Positions 1 through 11,797 of a stretch of 64,000 bases of DNA are shown here, piece after piece. Location: positions 434,001-498,000 of the forward strand of contig RSEE01000011.1 in assembly GCA_003971905.1 (NCBI GenBank). The letters run 5' to 3'. Source of the DNA: Moniliella sp. 'wahieum'. Taxonomy: Eukaryota; Basidiomycota; Moniliellomycetes; Moniliellales; Moniliellaceae. The translations under genes and the position numbers were made by a program. The notes under the pieces were generated by a model that saw nothing but the letters and a program-made list of their open reading frames with translations, did no database searches and was not told where the DNA came from. The stretch's first letter is position 1. Every line of letters starts with the position of its first letter.

Positions 1-833
1 CTTGGACCAGCTTGTTCCAATTGGTGCTTAGTGCTGGGAGTAGTCAGAAGCAGCCAGCTGGGCGTCACGCGCGCGGTTCACCGAGTTTGTATCTTGTTGT
101 ACTTGGGTTAGCGCCGCTTCCGCACGTTTTGCGTCCGTTTCCAGGTTGAAGGTATGCATCCTCCATGCGTTGGCGCCATACGTCTTGAGTAACGATACAT
201 TTTCTGAGCGAATTTGTTGAGCAGCAAGCGGACGCGCGCATTGTTCAGCGCTTCCTGCCTTCTTCGCAGACGCGCTACTCCCCTTTTCGGGCCAGGGACG
301 GAAATTTGGTGGAATCAAACAGGACATCTCGCTCCAACGCATGTCCTGAAGGCTTGTGAGATCGGCGCGCGTTTCTGGAGACAACTGTGCATAGCAGGTC
401 AGCATGGTGTGTCCTGGTGTTCTGTGGTAACGGAAGCAAAGGCAAACGGAGGCCAGGATTGAACCAACCTTAGTTGTAGAAACGGTTCCAGTCGTAAGGG
501 GACCCATACTTGTTCCATTTGCTTGTCCACCTGGGCACGAGACGAAGTGCTGGCTCGTGCCTGGGCCGCGATTTCAGCATCAACACGAGCGCGCCATTTG
601 GGGTCCTCGATCTCGCGGTCAATGTAGGCAGGCCGCTGTAGCGGCACAAGAAGAGATGTGTACGCCGGTGGCACAGGTGCAACGGTATTTGCGTATCCGG
701 TGTGGCAGAGGCACAACAAGCGCGGACGAAGTGGCTGCCATGGGGGCGGTGGGTATGGGCGCGGAGGGGGGTGAACAGATACTGGGCCATACTCATACGC
801 GTGATTATGGTCACGGCGTAAAAATTCCGCCAA
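1..833 (-). CDS. Pre-mRNA splicing factor SPF27/BCAS2 family (partial at window edge)
   Basis: SPF27 (BCAS2, Cwf7, yeast Snt309) is a small coiled-coil subunit of the Prp19/NineTeen complex, which activates the spliceosome in the nucleus. The N-terminal block RPAYIDREIEDPKWRARVDA (about 560-630) and the later block NVSLLKTYGANAWRMHTFNLE followed by an E/Q-rich helix ending NSVNRAR (about 80-205) are the two conserved stretches of the family. An intron with donor GTATGG near 510 and acceptor near 390 probably joins them. After NRAR the frame changes by one base; the next frame reads ALSTNWNKLVQ, the usual family continuation, and runs off the window, so the 3' end is missing. The true start codon is not resolved: the first exon may begin a little upstream of 640. 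The identification is good, the exon borders only approximate. Confidence 0.72.
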
Positions 834-1395
834 GGTTGCAGTTCCGGTGTGAGGGATAGCCGGGCTTATGAGCGTAGGCCCTGCTTTAAGCTTGTTTGGG
901 GTGTCCAGTGCTTCTACTACCTCCTACCTTGCTTTGGTCCGCTTCTAGCCTCTTGAACCAATCTGTCCCCTCATCTTGACATTCGCATCGCCGACAGACG
1001 TCCGGTTCATTTCGTACCTTGCTGGTAGTAACCATTGAGGTGCATGGACGAAAAGTGGTGCTCGTATTGTCCCAGAGCCACATACCCATCTCTCTTTGCG
1101 CTACCACATCTGTGGCCACCGTATACCCGTGCCAGAGTGTTCGACTCGGGCTAATTTTGCAGTACACATTTGACATCGTCAACCCCCTTTGTATTGGCAG
1201 AAACGGGTAGCCAGCAGGCCCGCTGACGAGGTGGTGGTATCCACATTCAGTGCGGCTTGTTCGCATGGCGCATCATGGTTGGGCCATTTCCCTCCCAAAC
1301 TTTTGTTCTTCCCGCAGGTGAGAAACCCCACACAGGATGGACGAAGGTTACGCCACGCCCCAGCACTGGGGCTCCTTGCACAGGTTGGTTGGGGG
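834..1395. other. Spacer with no supported gene
   Basis: Several short open frames cross this stretch on both strands, including one with a Cys-rich piece (VCRRCECQDEG, minus strand about 960-1000). None matches a family I recognise or joins convincingly to either neighbour. It probably holds the SPF27 upstream region and the 3' part of the LYR gene. Confidence 0.3.
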
Positions 1396-1736
1396 GTCAT
1401 TGCAGATCTCGTCGGCCGCGAAGTTGGTAGGTCGCCGGGGGAGGTAGGGGATGAGGCGAGTTGCCAAGGCCCAGACCATTGGCGCAGCATGCGATGACCT
1501 TGTTGCAACGCGTCTTGATTTGTTCCTTGTCCGTCATGCCCTTGGTCGCATCAAACTCGTCCCGGATCCAGCCAGTGTCTCGCGTCGCGCTTGCGATTGG
1601 CATGCCCCTCGACTCTGCACAATGTTGCGGTAGAGTGCAACGCCCTGGGAGCGCAGAATGAATGCTTGAGCGTCAAGGTCGCACTGGGGTCCAACTTGCT
1701 CGCCGTCCGTGCCACGGTCATGGAACTGCGTAACAT
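1396..1736 (-). CDS. LYR-motif mitochondrial protein (LYRM2-like)
   Basis: LYR proteins are small mitochondrial matrix adaptors for respiratory-complex or Fe-S assembly, working with acyl carrier protein. From the ATG at 1736 the frame gives a presequence-like MLRSSMTVARTASKLDPSAT. After a one-base change comes LDAQAFILRSQGVALYRNIV, which carries the LYR motif after the FxLRxQ element typical of LYRM2. Another frame change leads to RDTGWIRDEFDATKGMTDKEQIK, matching the family's second block (W-x-R-x-E-F-x(4)-x-x-T-D-x-E-x-I). The C-terminus beyond about 1480 is unclear because an intron may start at a GT in the AACAAGGTCATC region. Two apparent frame changes in such a short gene are probably sequence errors. 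The family call is reasonably firm; the subfamily is inferred. Confidence 0.6.
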
Positions 1737-2208
1737 GTTCCCCCACCAGTGGTGGCACTCAGCAAATGCGCCACCTGCCCCCAGTGGAGAGAATCGGAGG
1801 AATGTCCTGCAGCACCCGCCCGACTCATTGAACGTTTCATCAACTAACTCTGGTTTCCTATCGTATATTGTGCGTCGACTGGACACCATGAGCATTCGCC
1901 CGCATACTCTGCCACCTGCTAGGCGATGCTGGTCATATATTCTACCAGGGATTGACCTCCACGCACATGTATACGGTTCGCATCTGGCTATCAGATCTAT
2001 GGTTCATGCCAACAGAAAATACATCAATCTGAAAAAGGGGGGAGAAGGGAGAAAAAAAAAGGCAAGAACACTATAGTGTACAACGCAGATGTTGTGACAA
2101 GCTCTTCATCCGGCCGTAGAAAACACGGGAGGCGGGGGGGGGGGGGGGCATCGGCGCGGTATATGAGGGTTGCTCTTGTCGACGAAGGAAAGGATAAACT
2201 GGCAAGGA

Positions 2209-5200
2209 TTAAACTTGGGAGGTGCCTGCAGGGCTGGTGTCGGAAGCACTAGGGCCTTGGGACTGGGACAGCTGATGCACGACAGATTGGTGGTGCATTT
2301 GGAGCTGCTGATGATACAGTGCTTGGGAGGTAGACGTAGGGTCCGAAGAGTCCGCTTGACGAGCGGTACCGTCCGCAGGCCCTGACTCGGATCCAAGAGA
2401 TGTGGAAGACTGGGAGGCAGAAACGCCTGTCCTAGCAGGCTCCACCCCATCAGCAGTACCAGGAAGAGAGGAGGGAATCATCTCCACCGATGAAAAGTCA
2501 ATTCCGGGAAAGAGGTTGTCCAATTGAATCGATGACAGCCCGTCCATTCCGTGGGTCAGGTCGGACAGTGGGTTGGGCATGGAATTGAGGGGGGAGTGAT
2601 CGACGGCCATGGCGTGGGCATTGGTTGTCACCTCCGTCTCGGGCAGGGAGATACTACGCCCAACTGCACCAACAAGCGAGGGGGGTTTCGGTTGTACGCC
2701 GCCGCGCCCTATGCCCGACACACTCCGTTGCACATCCTTGACCAAGGGCGCCATTGGCTTCGGTTCGCCATTAATCGGAGTAAAGGGACGAGGAGCCGAA
2801 GTGCGCCGACGCTTCTCCGATCGTCGACGTTCCATCTTAGGAATAAAGTCGTCCACTTCATCATCGTCATCGTCCACGGCCCACTCGGTGTCCTTCTCGT
2901 CAATGATCACTCGGGGGCGGCCGCGCAAGTTGCCATGACCAGTGGAGGACGTTCGGCTCAAGGGCGCTGGAGAGCCCTCGGCCGAAGCTCGGCCCGAACT
3001 GGGCATCGAGCGGGAGAAAGAGGAGCTGCGCCGCGAGGCGGATTGGTGCTCTGCAGGGGAAGGTTGAGCCGGCGAATCGGGCCGGAGAGCTCAGCTTCCG
3101 AGTCGGCATAAGCTGACTCGGACCATCCGGGCACCGGATCATCATCCACTGCAATGTAATACGGAGGAGCATAGATTTGCTGTCGGTGTTGGGCCAACCA
3201 TTCCTTCAAACATGACCGAGGGAAGACGTCGACCGCGCAGCTCAAGGGGAATCTCGTCCACCACAGGACGATCCCGTCGCCAACGCCGCGTTACGGGTCT
3301 AAGCGAATCGCTTGGCCCATTCTTGGAAGAGTCGCGTCTCCTCGCCCGCGCCTGGAGGTAGTTCGACCCTTGAGCGCTCGGTTGTCCGCTGCAATGTACG
3401 CCCGGGTCAATGCTGGGTTTCGCCAGACAGGCGTCAAGGCTTCGTAGTCATGGCACTGCTTGAACTTGCGCCGAGGACGGCCACCAGGAGAAGAGGGAGC
3501 ACTTCCAGGCGAAAGATCAGGGAGTTTCCTAGCCCGCTCGGCTCGCCACTCGTCGATCGATAGGTTGTGCAAATCCTCGTCACTAGCGCAATCGTCGCTG
3601 TATGCGCCTGGGATCAAAAGTTGGCGTGGGATGGGTTTGCGCAGGCGGGAAGCCCCCCAGTCACGTTCTTGCCGTTTCAACTTGGTTCGCTCAACCAGAC
3701 GCTTCCGGACGGCCTTTTGCTCGGACGTCTCTTGAGCATCCTGAGAAGGTAAGGTTCGTACGGCTTGGCGGAACCCAGACCGGGCTATCCATCAGATCTT
3801 TCGCCACATCCTCAATGTGACCAGACTGCAGCCCCCGCGTTCGCAACGCCATACTCGAACGGTTGGGCCTGAGCCAGCCCTAGACCGACACGGATCAGCT
3901 CGTCCATCAGCGCCCCATTGGTGCGGTAGTAATCCTTGCTCTGGAAATCAATGTGAAACAGGCGCGTGTCGGGAAAGACACCGATGCGAGCCAGAGATCC
4001 TCCCACCCGGAAGTGACGCCATGGCAGTGCTCTCAGTATCGGGATGAGACACCCACTCCGCGACGTTGTACGTGTCTGTAAGCAGGCGGAATTCTGTGGT
4101 GCCCAAAAGCGATACAGGTACTCCCTCAGGTCGCGCTACAGCCAATAGTCGGGTTAGTCGTCACGCTCAGAAAGAAGTGGGCAAGGGACATACGAGGAGT
4201 TTGCGGTTGCGGTAACGTTTGTCACTGGGTGCGATTTCGGTTACCAAGTCAGCTTCAGACTGGGACATCGACGCTGACTTGCGACCCGACTGGTAAGAGG
4301 TGTGCGGTAGACCATATCCCTGACCCATTTGGAGGAGGGGGTGCAGCTGGCCTTCGGCAATGGGTAAGGGTTGCCTGCCTGACCAGGCATCGGTAAATGG
4401 GGAACTTCCCTGGGGAGTGGCTGCAGTACCGAGACGTTCATGCCCGGCGGAGGTTGCGCTGGGGGTGGGACGAGTGGGGGGTGGGAACACTCCCTTTGAA
4501 AAAGCCCCAGCCGGTGCTGGTCGCCCCCTGGCAGCCGACATGTTGCTAACAAGTGCGAGAGCGAGGGGTAGTACCACCGACGTTCTCCATGGGGGTGGAA
4601 TAGGGGCCTGGGAAGGGTGAAATCAGGTGCCGTGGATTGGGCAGGATAGTTGTTGGGGTTCAGCGGGCTGGGACGCGGTGCCATTTGGTTCATGGTGGTC
4701 AGCGGAGTAAATACCGGGCGTACAGCTTGGTGCGCACCAGCACTGGAGCGTCGGTTGGAAGCCGCCAAAGGATGATCAAAAGTGGGGAGGGCCGAAGCTG
4801 ACTGGGTGCGTACGCTGGGGGAATCCATGCCCGAGGCCAGCGAGCCCATCGCATGCGGAAGAGCGAGACTGTCATAGACGCCAGTCATGGGTATCGGATG
4901 ATCTCCCGTGGAAGTATGTTCAAATCTAGAGTCATGGGAGGAAAGAGGCATGCCTTGTCCCAGACCAGTGGCGTCGAGCATGGGTTGGTCAGTGGGATAA
5001 GTAGGCGGCTGCGAATCAGGAACTTGAGAGTGGGATGGATCCATCCCTTGGGCCGGCGACTGGGATTGAAGGTGAAGTTGCTCCATCTGAGTAAAGACAG
5101 GGATCTGGTTGGCCAATCCACTAGGCATGCCCGTTGCGCTGATACTGGAGGCATGGTGGCGAAGAGGTGGTCCTGAGCTGGAATCAGCATTCCGGGACAT

Positions 5201-6391
5201 GGGTGTGGATGCGGGGAGGCTCAGGCGCGCGCTGCCAGACTGGGTGTGGGCAGCCGATGGATCAAACATTGTGGGCGTTCCAGATGCCAACCCAGGGGGG
5301 ACTGCTGGCGAGCTGGTGTAGGACGGCGTTGCTACCGGTGCCGAACCTGCTGGCTGGGGCCGTACGGGTGGATGCGGAGGCATGTCCGACCCAAATTCAG
5401 TGTTGATCCGTGTTGGGTCCCATTCCGACGAAATCTGGACTTGCGATCCATTCAAATTAGACGCAGGAGGGGCAACGTGGGAGGCCGGATCAGGAGGGGT
5501 GGGAGCCAAGGCCACGGGATCATTGAGGCTGAGCACATGAAGATGCTTAATCTCCTCTTCCATCCAGAGCTGGAGGCGACGAATATCGGCTTCGACCGTG
5601 GCCACGTCATCTGCACCCAGCTCGCCCCGAAAGTTACGCCGAGCATGCAGGCGACCAGCAATGGTTCCGAGGTCTGCTCCGACCGTGGCGTACAAGTTGG
5701 CCGCCCGAGCAGCTGCATCGCTCGCCGATGATTGAGCAGACCAAGCGGTGGATGGGAGTTGGAGATTTGAGGTTGAATGCTGCGAGCCCTCCTGGACGTG
5801 CGGTTGCGGTTGCGGTTGTGGTTGCAGTTGTGGCTGCGGCTGCGGTTGCGGTTGCGGTTGCGGCTGCGGCTGCGATCCGGACACCCAGGGTGGCAGTGGG
5901 AAATGAGAGGACGATTGGGGAGGCTGAGCTTGGGCGACGTGGGACAGCACCTGGTTGGGTCCCAGCGATAGTGCAGACAGGTGACCGGGTAGGGGCTGAG
6001 CCGTCGCGGAGGCAAGCGAGTCTGGAGCAAGTGGGGTGTGGTCGGGCGCAGATTGGGAGGGAGCTGGAGGTTGGGGATGAGTCTGAGCTTGGGTCGGGGA
6101 CTGGGACTGGGACGGAGTCTGGGACTGCGTGTGGGCCTGCGGACGCATCAAAGCCAAGGACGTGGCCATGTTGGGGTCGAGCCAATGGTCGGGCACGCCC
6201 AGGGCAAGGGACTGCTGGGGGATCTGGGGGGCTGGTCCCAGGGCAGGAGTGGGGGCGTCGGAGGCAGAGGCAGGCGTCGAGGCAGGGGCAGGGGCAGGCC
6301 CAGCGGCAGAGGCAGGCCCAGCGGCAGAGGCAGGCCCAGCGGCAGACCCGGGCTGGGGCCGGCGTGGTTGGGGCCGAGGCGGGGCGCGCAT
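2209..6391 (-). CDS. Large Q/P-rich nuclear-type protein of unknown function
   Basis: I do not recognise this gene. The ATG at 6391 opens a long exon whose first 200 residues are Pro/Ala/Gln/Ser-rich, with 6-residue AAGPAS repeats and a run of alternating Q-P. A helical block follows (LYATVGADLGTIAGRLHARR to WMEEEIKHLHVLSLNDP, about 5500-5700), then a long disordered Ser/Pro/Gln stretch to about 4250. Later exons carry conserved-looking folded segments: LLGTTEFRLLTDTYNVAEWV (about 4050-4110), ARIGVFPDTRLFHIDFQSKD with YYRTNGALMDELIRVG (about 3890-3990), and a KFKQCHDYEALTPVWRNPAL block (about 3380-3470). The C-terminal exon has an AT-hook-like RGRPR next to an acidic run (DDDDDEVDD) and a basic cluster, ending at 2209. 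Composition suggests a chromatin or transcription factor; that is inference. Introns (for example donor GTATGTCC at about 4192) are visible but not all placed. Confidence 0.5.
5803..5876. repeat. Hexanucleotide tandem repeat coding Gln-Pro
   Basis: About twelve imperfect copies of a six-base unit (GGTTGC/GGCTGC on the plus strand) encode alternating Gln-Pro on the minus strand inside the long exon of the neighbouring gene. It is in-frame, so length changes would not break the protein. Confidence 0.85.
6283..6351. repeat. 18-base tandem repeat coding AAGPAS units
   Basis: Three near-identical 18-base copies (unit AGGCCCAGCGGCAGAGGC) lie near the 5' end of the same gene and encode repeated AAGPAS on the minus strand. 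A diverged fourth copy flanks them. Confidence 0.8.
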
Positions 6392-7372
6392 CGGAAGTGA
6401 AAGACATTGCAGGGCTAGCGCAGCCGCCTCATCGGCAGCTCAGTCGGCGAGGGCAGCGGGACGGATGGATGGGGATGGGGTGGGGGCAGCGGGGGAGCGG
6501 GCGGGGTGGCGGAATGGCGGAATGGTGCGGATGGGACGGATGGGGCGGATGGCGGTGCAGCGACTGACTGGCTACCAACGCAATGCGGCAGCGGGTGGTG
6601 GAAGCGCGGCGACGGGCTGCAATGCGCACTGGCCAAACGAAACACGCTGCTAGAAGCGTCTGCTTTCGCTTGCGCTTTATCATCGCATCGCATCGCATCG
6701 CAGTGCATCGCGCTCCACGCCCTGGCGCCCCGCTCCGCTCTGCTCTCCCACCGGCCACCACGCAGTCACCTCCAGCCACCCGCTTCGGCCCGGCTGACGC
6801 TGACGCGTGACATGCGACAGGCGCTTGACCGGCGAGTGCCGATGGCTGCACCAGCCCAGTGTTGGCGGCTGCTCGTCTGTGCAACTGCCGGGCTACCCGG
6901 TGGCTTGCGCCGATGGTGCTTGGCCCGTAGCACACCCACCCGCTGCGCACTGCATCAGTCTCGTCGCTGCCATCGGGCTCGCCTCCTCCCTTGGCCCTGC
7001 CACTTGCACCCCCACGGCCTGCGCCCACACGATCGACCCCCACCCATCGCTCCGACGTTGCCAACCCAACCACGAGCCTGGTTCGCGCTGCCCATCCCAA
7101 CGTCCGCCATCGGCCATCGACCATCGGCCATCGACCATCGACCAAGGACACACACTCCCCCCCCCCCCGCCCCCCCCCCCCCTCTCACCCCCTCCACAAA
7201 AGTACCAGCACTCAACATCCTATCGAGTACCTGCACCAACCAAAACAGAGCAGGAACAGCAAAACAAATGAAGTGGGACGCTCGGACCGTCGCCGAGACA
7301 AAATGGGATGCGAAATGGTTGTTCTAACGAGGCGGTCGGACCTACCGCCAAAGTAAATGGGTGCCGCACTCG
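6392..7372. promoter_or_regulatory. Spacer and upstream region of the Q/P-rich gene, with simple repeats
   Basis: No supported gene. The overlapping open frames on both strands are low-complexity and share no family resemblance. Simple-sequence features are CATCG iterations at about 6684-6702, a degenerate ten-base unit CATCGGCCAT/CATCGACCAT at 7110-7143, and a C tract of more than twenty bases with one G at about 7158-7183. The left part should hold the 5' leader and promoter of the minus-strand gene starting at 6391; the right end is the 3' flank of SEC22. Confidence 0.45.
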
Positions 7373-8192
7373 TCAGAAGAACTTGATGTAGACAATAAAG
7401 CAAAGAGAAGCCCCACTGCACCCACCCTTGCAACCCATAGCTTCAGTTAGTCCCATTGCTTTGCACAGCACACAAAGTAGGGGGAGGATACACATACGGG
7501 GCCCATTTGCGGATCATGGCGTCAATGTTGATCTTGCGCGCAGACCTTCGGTATCTCAGTGATTCATCTCGCAGCGAGCTGGACATGGTCGACATTTCTG
7601 ATAGAGCAGTCATGTATCATGTTAGAAAGGATGCCATGCTACTGGATTCGGGAACCAGCACCGTATACATACGATCCAAACTATCGCCCCGCCACAACAG
7701 GTCCTCCATGTTCTTGGTCATGATGCGCGTCACGTCCGCCAAATCCTCGTTGAGTCGGTCCAAGTTGTTGGACTTGGCCGATTGCGCGGTCCTTGCGTCG
7801 GCATAAAGGCGAGTGGTGCGCTGAATGAATGTGTCGAAGGCAACAAAGGCATAAGGACGAAGAGTACGTTGTCCTACTTGCTGGCCATAGGATTGGCCAA
7901 ACTCAGCGGCGAGCTCGTCGAGATAGGAAAAGGCAAGTTTGCGAGGGTAGGACTTTTCACAGATCGCCACAAATACCACTGCCAATGGGTCAGGCGCAGG
8001 CGGACGAACAAGATAGTGAAGTGTCATGGGGCCACTCTCAATGCTGCATCGCGCCTCGCTGCCCGGGCCGAGACGACGAACGACCAGCTTGGCCTGCGCA
8101 GTGTATTCGGCCAACTGGGCCGAATTCTGCCCCTCACTCTGAGCAAGCGGAAGGCCATCGCTGACTCGGGCGATGAGCGTGGCGCGTACCAT
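7373..8192 (-). CDS. SEC22: SEC22-type R-SNARE (longin domain)
   Basis: SEC22 is the vesicle SNARE for ER-Golgi transport in both directions. The product starts MVRATLIARVSDGLPLAQSE, the hallmark start of the SEC22 longin domain, and continues with LAFSYLDELAAEFGQSYGQQ. The SNARE motif is NLDRLNEDLADVTRIMTKNMEDLLWRGDSLDRM, whose central Arg (in LLWRGD) marks an R-SNARE. An intron with donor GTATGT follows DRM. The next exon is EMSTMSSSLRDESLRYRRSARKI, and after another GTATGTG donor a short last exon (GASLCFIVYIKFF, stop at 7373-7375) supplies the C-terminal membrane anchor. I chose the ATG at 8192; the open frame runs two codons further up without an ATG. The head-to-head neighbour begins at 9006. 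Confidence 0.93.
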
Positions 8193-9005
8193 GGTCAAGC
8201 GAGGGTCGACGTGTCAACTGTCCAAGGAGCCGTTGGTTGCAACCGACGATCATCTCACTCCGCCCTCTTAACCCATCAAAGGCGCTGACTTGCGCCGACA
8301 TTGAGCTAGTGGAAAGCTGGGCCCCAATGCGTTAGGTAAGCAACCGCCTTTTAACTTGTATTTGACACGTGACATGGACAGGACACATCACATGTGACGC
8401 CTGAATGTGATGTCGGGTGATGTTGGTGCCGATGATAGATTCAGAGACGTCATCGAGTCATCGAGTCATACATCGGACTGATGCATCATGCATCATGGGC
8501 GTCATGGATCGCGATGCCGCCGCCAGAGGAGCGACAGGTGGTGCTGGCAGGGGCGATGCAGAACGGCAAACGGCCCACAGCCTGCCCGACATGGACAGCT
8601 GTTGGTTGGGCCTGCTGCCTGAGGGCTCGCGGTCGGTAGCAACTGGCCATCCTGTTCGATGGTGCGGTGCTCAGGGCTTCCACGTCGGAAGACTCGGACT
8701 CAGCACGCGCAGTGTGGTACTCAGCCCAGCGCTGAGTACGAACGAGCACGTCGGTACTTTAGGGTGCTGGTTGGCACGCAACGTCCATTACGCGTTGGTA
8801 CGGCCCAACTCGCAATTCGCACCTGGTAACTGGGAATCGACGATACTCAGAACTCATTAATCAGCGCCAGTTATTCAACGTTCAAGCATCAGCTCATCGC
8901 AGCCCAGCTGCTCGTACGAAGAGTGTACTCAGCTCTGTCTCTCTTGGCTGCAACTCCAGCCCCAGCCCTCCTCTTCCCGTCCAACCCCCTGCCCTGTCCC
9001 TCGCC
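8193..9005. promoter_or_regulatory. Divergent promoter region between SEC22 and the BAR-like gene
   Basis: About 810 bases separate two start codons pointing away from each other. It contains repeated TCATCGAGTCAT and GATGCATCATGCATCATG words (about 8450-8500) and a palindromic GTACTCAGCCCAGCGCTGAGTAC at 8718-8740. A pyrimidine-rich CCTCTTCCCGTCC leader precedes the ATG at 9006. No gene is supported within it. Confidence 0.45.
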
Positions 9006-11797
9006 ATGCTCGGCTCGGGCAAGCACAAGCGCCCCGACACCAAGCTCCTCGACAACCTCATTGCCTCCCAGAAAAAGCTCACCAGTGCCCTCAGCAATGC
9101 CCGCACCGCCTCCGAATCCAGCAACCTCGTCACCTCGGCCTGGTCCACTCCCGACGGTTCCAATGCGATGCAGACAGCCGTCATCTTGAACCGCGCTCTC
9201 GCCGCTACCAACACTGCCCTGGATGATTATTCTGTCTCCATCACCAACTTCACCAATGCTCTTCATGGCCTCTTGGCCCAAGAAGCCGCCGTCGCGGAGA
9301 TTATGCGCGATCGCGGTATTCTCGTTTCCCGCCTCGTCCGTCTCACCAAAAAGAAGCCCAAGGCCGGCCAAGAGGACAAGAATCTCCAAGCTCTCGCCGA
9401 CACGCAACAGGAACTCGCTGCCTGCGAGACCGTCCTGGCTGCCGAGCAGAACACCCTCTCTGCCACCCGCCGCCAGACCTTGGCTGAGCATACACGTGCC
9501 CGTCTTCTCGCTCTTCAATTGTTTGGCTCTCAAATCCATCAGGCTGCTGTAGAGGGACTGCAACAGTTTGACAGTTTATCTGGTACGTTTGATCCATCCT
9601 TATCGAGGTCTTCTCCCACCCTGTTTCTCCTCCCGTCTCCCCGCATTCTGCCGGACGGAAATACTCACCTACCCCCCTCGCGTCCAGCCTACGCATCTTC
9701 TGTCTCGCAACCCCAAGCACCTCAATTTCCACTCGACCCCGCGCCTGCTCCCCACGTCCCATCTGTGATTCCAAGCTATGCGAGCCAGCGCAGAACCCCC
9801 TACACGAGTGGGGTGCCACCTCACTATGTTGCCCCCCGTGCTTCTACATCTCTTCCGCCTAGGAGCATGTACGAGGCGGAACCAAGATACGAGACTGCCG
9901 ACCAGATGTATGACGCGCGTGATGCTGGGACGACTAGCGTTACGCCTGTGCCGCAGCACCACGAGTCACGTCAGGACACCCCTTCTGCGTTTGAACCTAC
10001 TGTGCAACTCCCTGGGGCTCAAAGGCCCGATGGAGAGATGGATGGGATGGCCATGGCCATGGCCATGGGCACAACTGACCGCGAAAGCGTACCGAGGAAA
10101 CGGTACAGCTCTGACCCGGTCGGCGTTCCGTCTCCGTACCAAGCGGCTGAAGTGGGGGTTGTCGTGACTGCTCCTGACACAGCGGAGCAGCAGGCCATGG
10201 CAACCCATGTCCCAGTGGCAGAAACCCCAGGCCGTACGCTCGAAGCGCCTGAAAGCGAAGAAGTTTTTCTCACTCCGGCAACCGAGTTGACGCCTGAAGA
10301 TTTCGACCCTGGAAATTCCTCTTCCGACCCGGACGCGAATGCAGTAGCACACCAAGGTCCGTATGTGGCCGGCTTATCTACCCGTCCCACCTCCCACCCC
10401 TGGCCCACGTCGCTCACGACCCCCGGCCCAGAGTGGAAGTTGACCAAGAAACGCTCTACCCGTCGCGTGGTCCACCATCGTAAGCACTCATCGGCGCCTA
10501 GTGGGACGTACACCACTGGCCCGGATGGGGCGATTGATGCTGTAGGTATCGTGAGTCCCCCTGGTAACACCGTCCCCGTCGCACGCGATCGGGACAATGG
10601 CAGTAGTACCTCTTCGGAACCGCCCAAGCTCTCGCACCATCTTTCCTTGATGGGACACCGAAAGAAAGACAAGAGCAGTAAACCGTCCCATCCCAGCGAG
10701 CACACTTTTCTTTCCCGCTTGAACACGGTTTTGAAAACGGACATCACGGTTGCTGCGGCCGAGGCGAGTCACGATGAAATGACGCCGGGGGAGAGCCGCG
10801 GTGGGTTCCTCCGTCGTAGCCAATCCTCTTCCTCGGGTAAGCGCCACGCTTTCCCGCTCAAGCGCTCCTCGACCAAACTAGGCAAATCTGTTCTGCCTGT
10901 CGAAGAGGACTCTTCGGAAGATGAACTGGCTCGCAGCCCGGTGCACTCGACGTGGCAGACACGTACCGACCAGAACCTCCAGGATCGCGGAGCAGGACAG
11001 ACCGAGGTCCGGCACTCTACTACCAAGTCCTCAAAGCGCATCCCTTCCAGCCTCTTCAACTCCCCTCCGCCTCCTCCGCTCGAGCCAGAGCGGTACGTTG
11101 TACAACAAACGCCTCGCCACACCCGCCAAGTCTTGCAGCCCGAACCCAGTAGCCCCGTGTCGGTGGATCCTCAAACTCCAGCCGGTACGGGAACGGTCAT
11201 GGGTACGGCCACGGGTACGACGTGGACCCAGTCCCCGTCCTTTGCTCCGGGCGGAACTACCTCATTGCAGAGCACACCCAACGTACGCCGATCCCCTCGA
11301 GTCGAGGATGCAGGAACCCACACAGTGCCTTCCTCATCTACCTGGTCAGCACCTAAAGTGGCTCCTTTGGGCTTGGGACTGGGCTTGCCCTTTGACCCTA
11401 CCAAGGGGGAACCTAGTAACTCTGCAGCGCCAGAATCTCCCAGTACCCACTGGACAGCTACCCCGGAAGTCCTCCCCCTCCCCCTATCCCCTGGCGCATC
11501 TGCATCTACCTCTCCCCCAGTGGGGCGGACGGGGCTAGAAGATCATCGACCGCGGCCCGGTGCGAGTCAAGAAAGTGATTCGGGTCAAAAAGACTCGCAA
11601 GCCCGTTCGTCGGTCGGGGAAACCGACCGAGCAACTCGACTGTGCCTTCCACTTATCCTTATTCCCCTACCTCCGTCCCGAGCTCCGTGGGAAGCGGACT
11701 GTACTATGTCACTCACTGCGCCTCCAAGCATGCTCGACAGTTACCCTTCCGTGCCCAAGGCCCCGCCACGAGGTGGGTACTGAGCACTGCGCAGTGA
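9006..11797 (+). CDS. BAR-like domain protein with long disordered tail
   Basis: The first exon from the ATG at 9006 encodes about 190 residues that are almost entirely helical and look like a BAR/eisosome-type domain: KLLDNLIASQKKLTSALSNA, LNRALAATNTALDDYSVSIT, EIMRDRGILVSRLVRLTKKK and a final EHTRARLLALQLFGSQIHQA. Such domains bind curved membrane, often at cortical or endocytic sites. An intron (donor GTACGT at about 9581, acceptor CCAG near 9688) follows FDSLS. The rest, to about residue 900, is Ser/Pro/Thr-rich with basic patches such as RRVVHHRKHS. Near the C-terminus the reading switches frame: RVKKVIRVKKTRKPV reads in one frame, then TVPSTYPYSPTSVPSS up to a stop at 11795. A frame stopping at 11783 is also open. 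The exact family is uncertain; PIL1 itself is not a close match. Confidence 0.62.

Noticed and set aside
6429-7327. Long frames on both strands upstream of the Q/P-rich gene
   Set aside because: Overlapping frames on both strands, low complexity, dominated by simple repeats; typical GC-rich artefacts.
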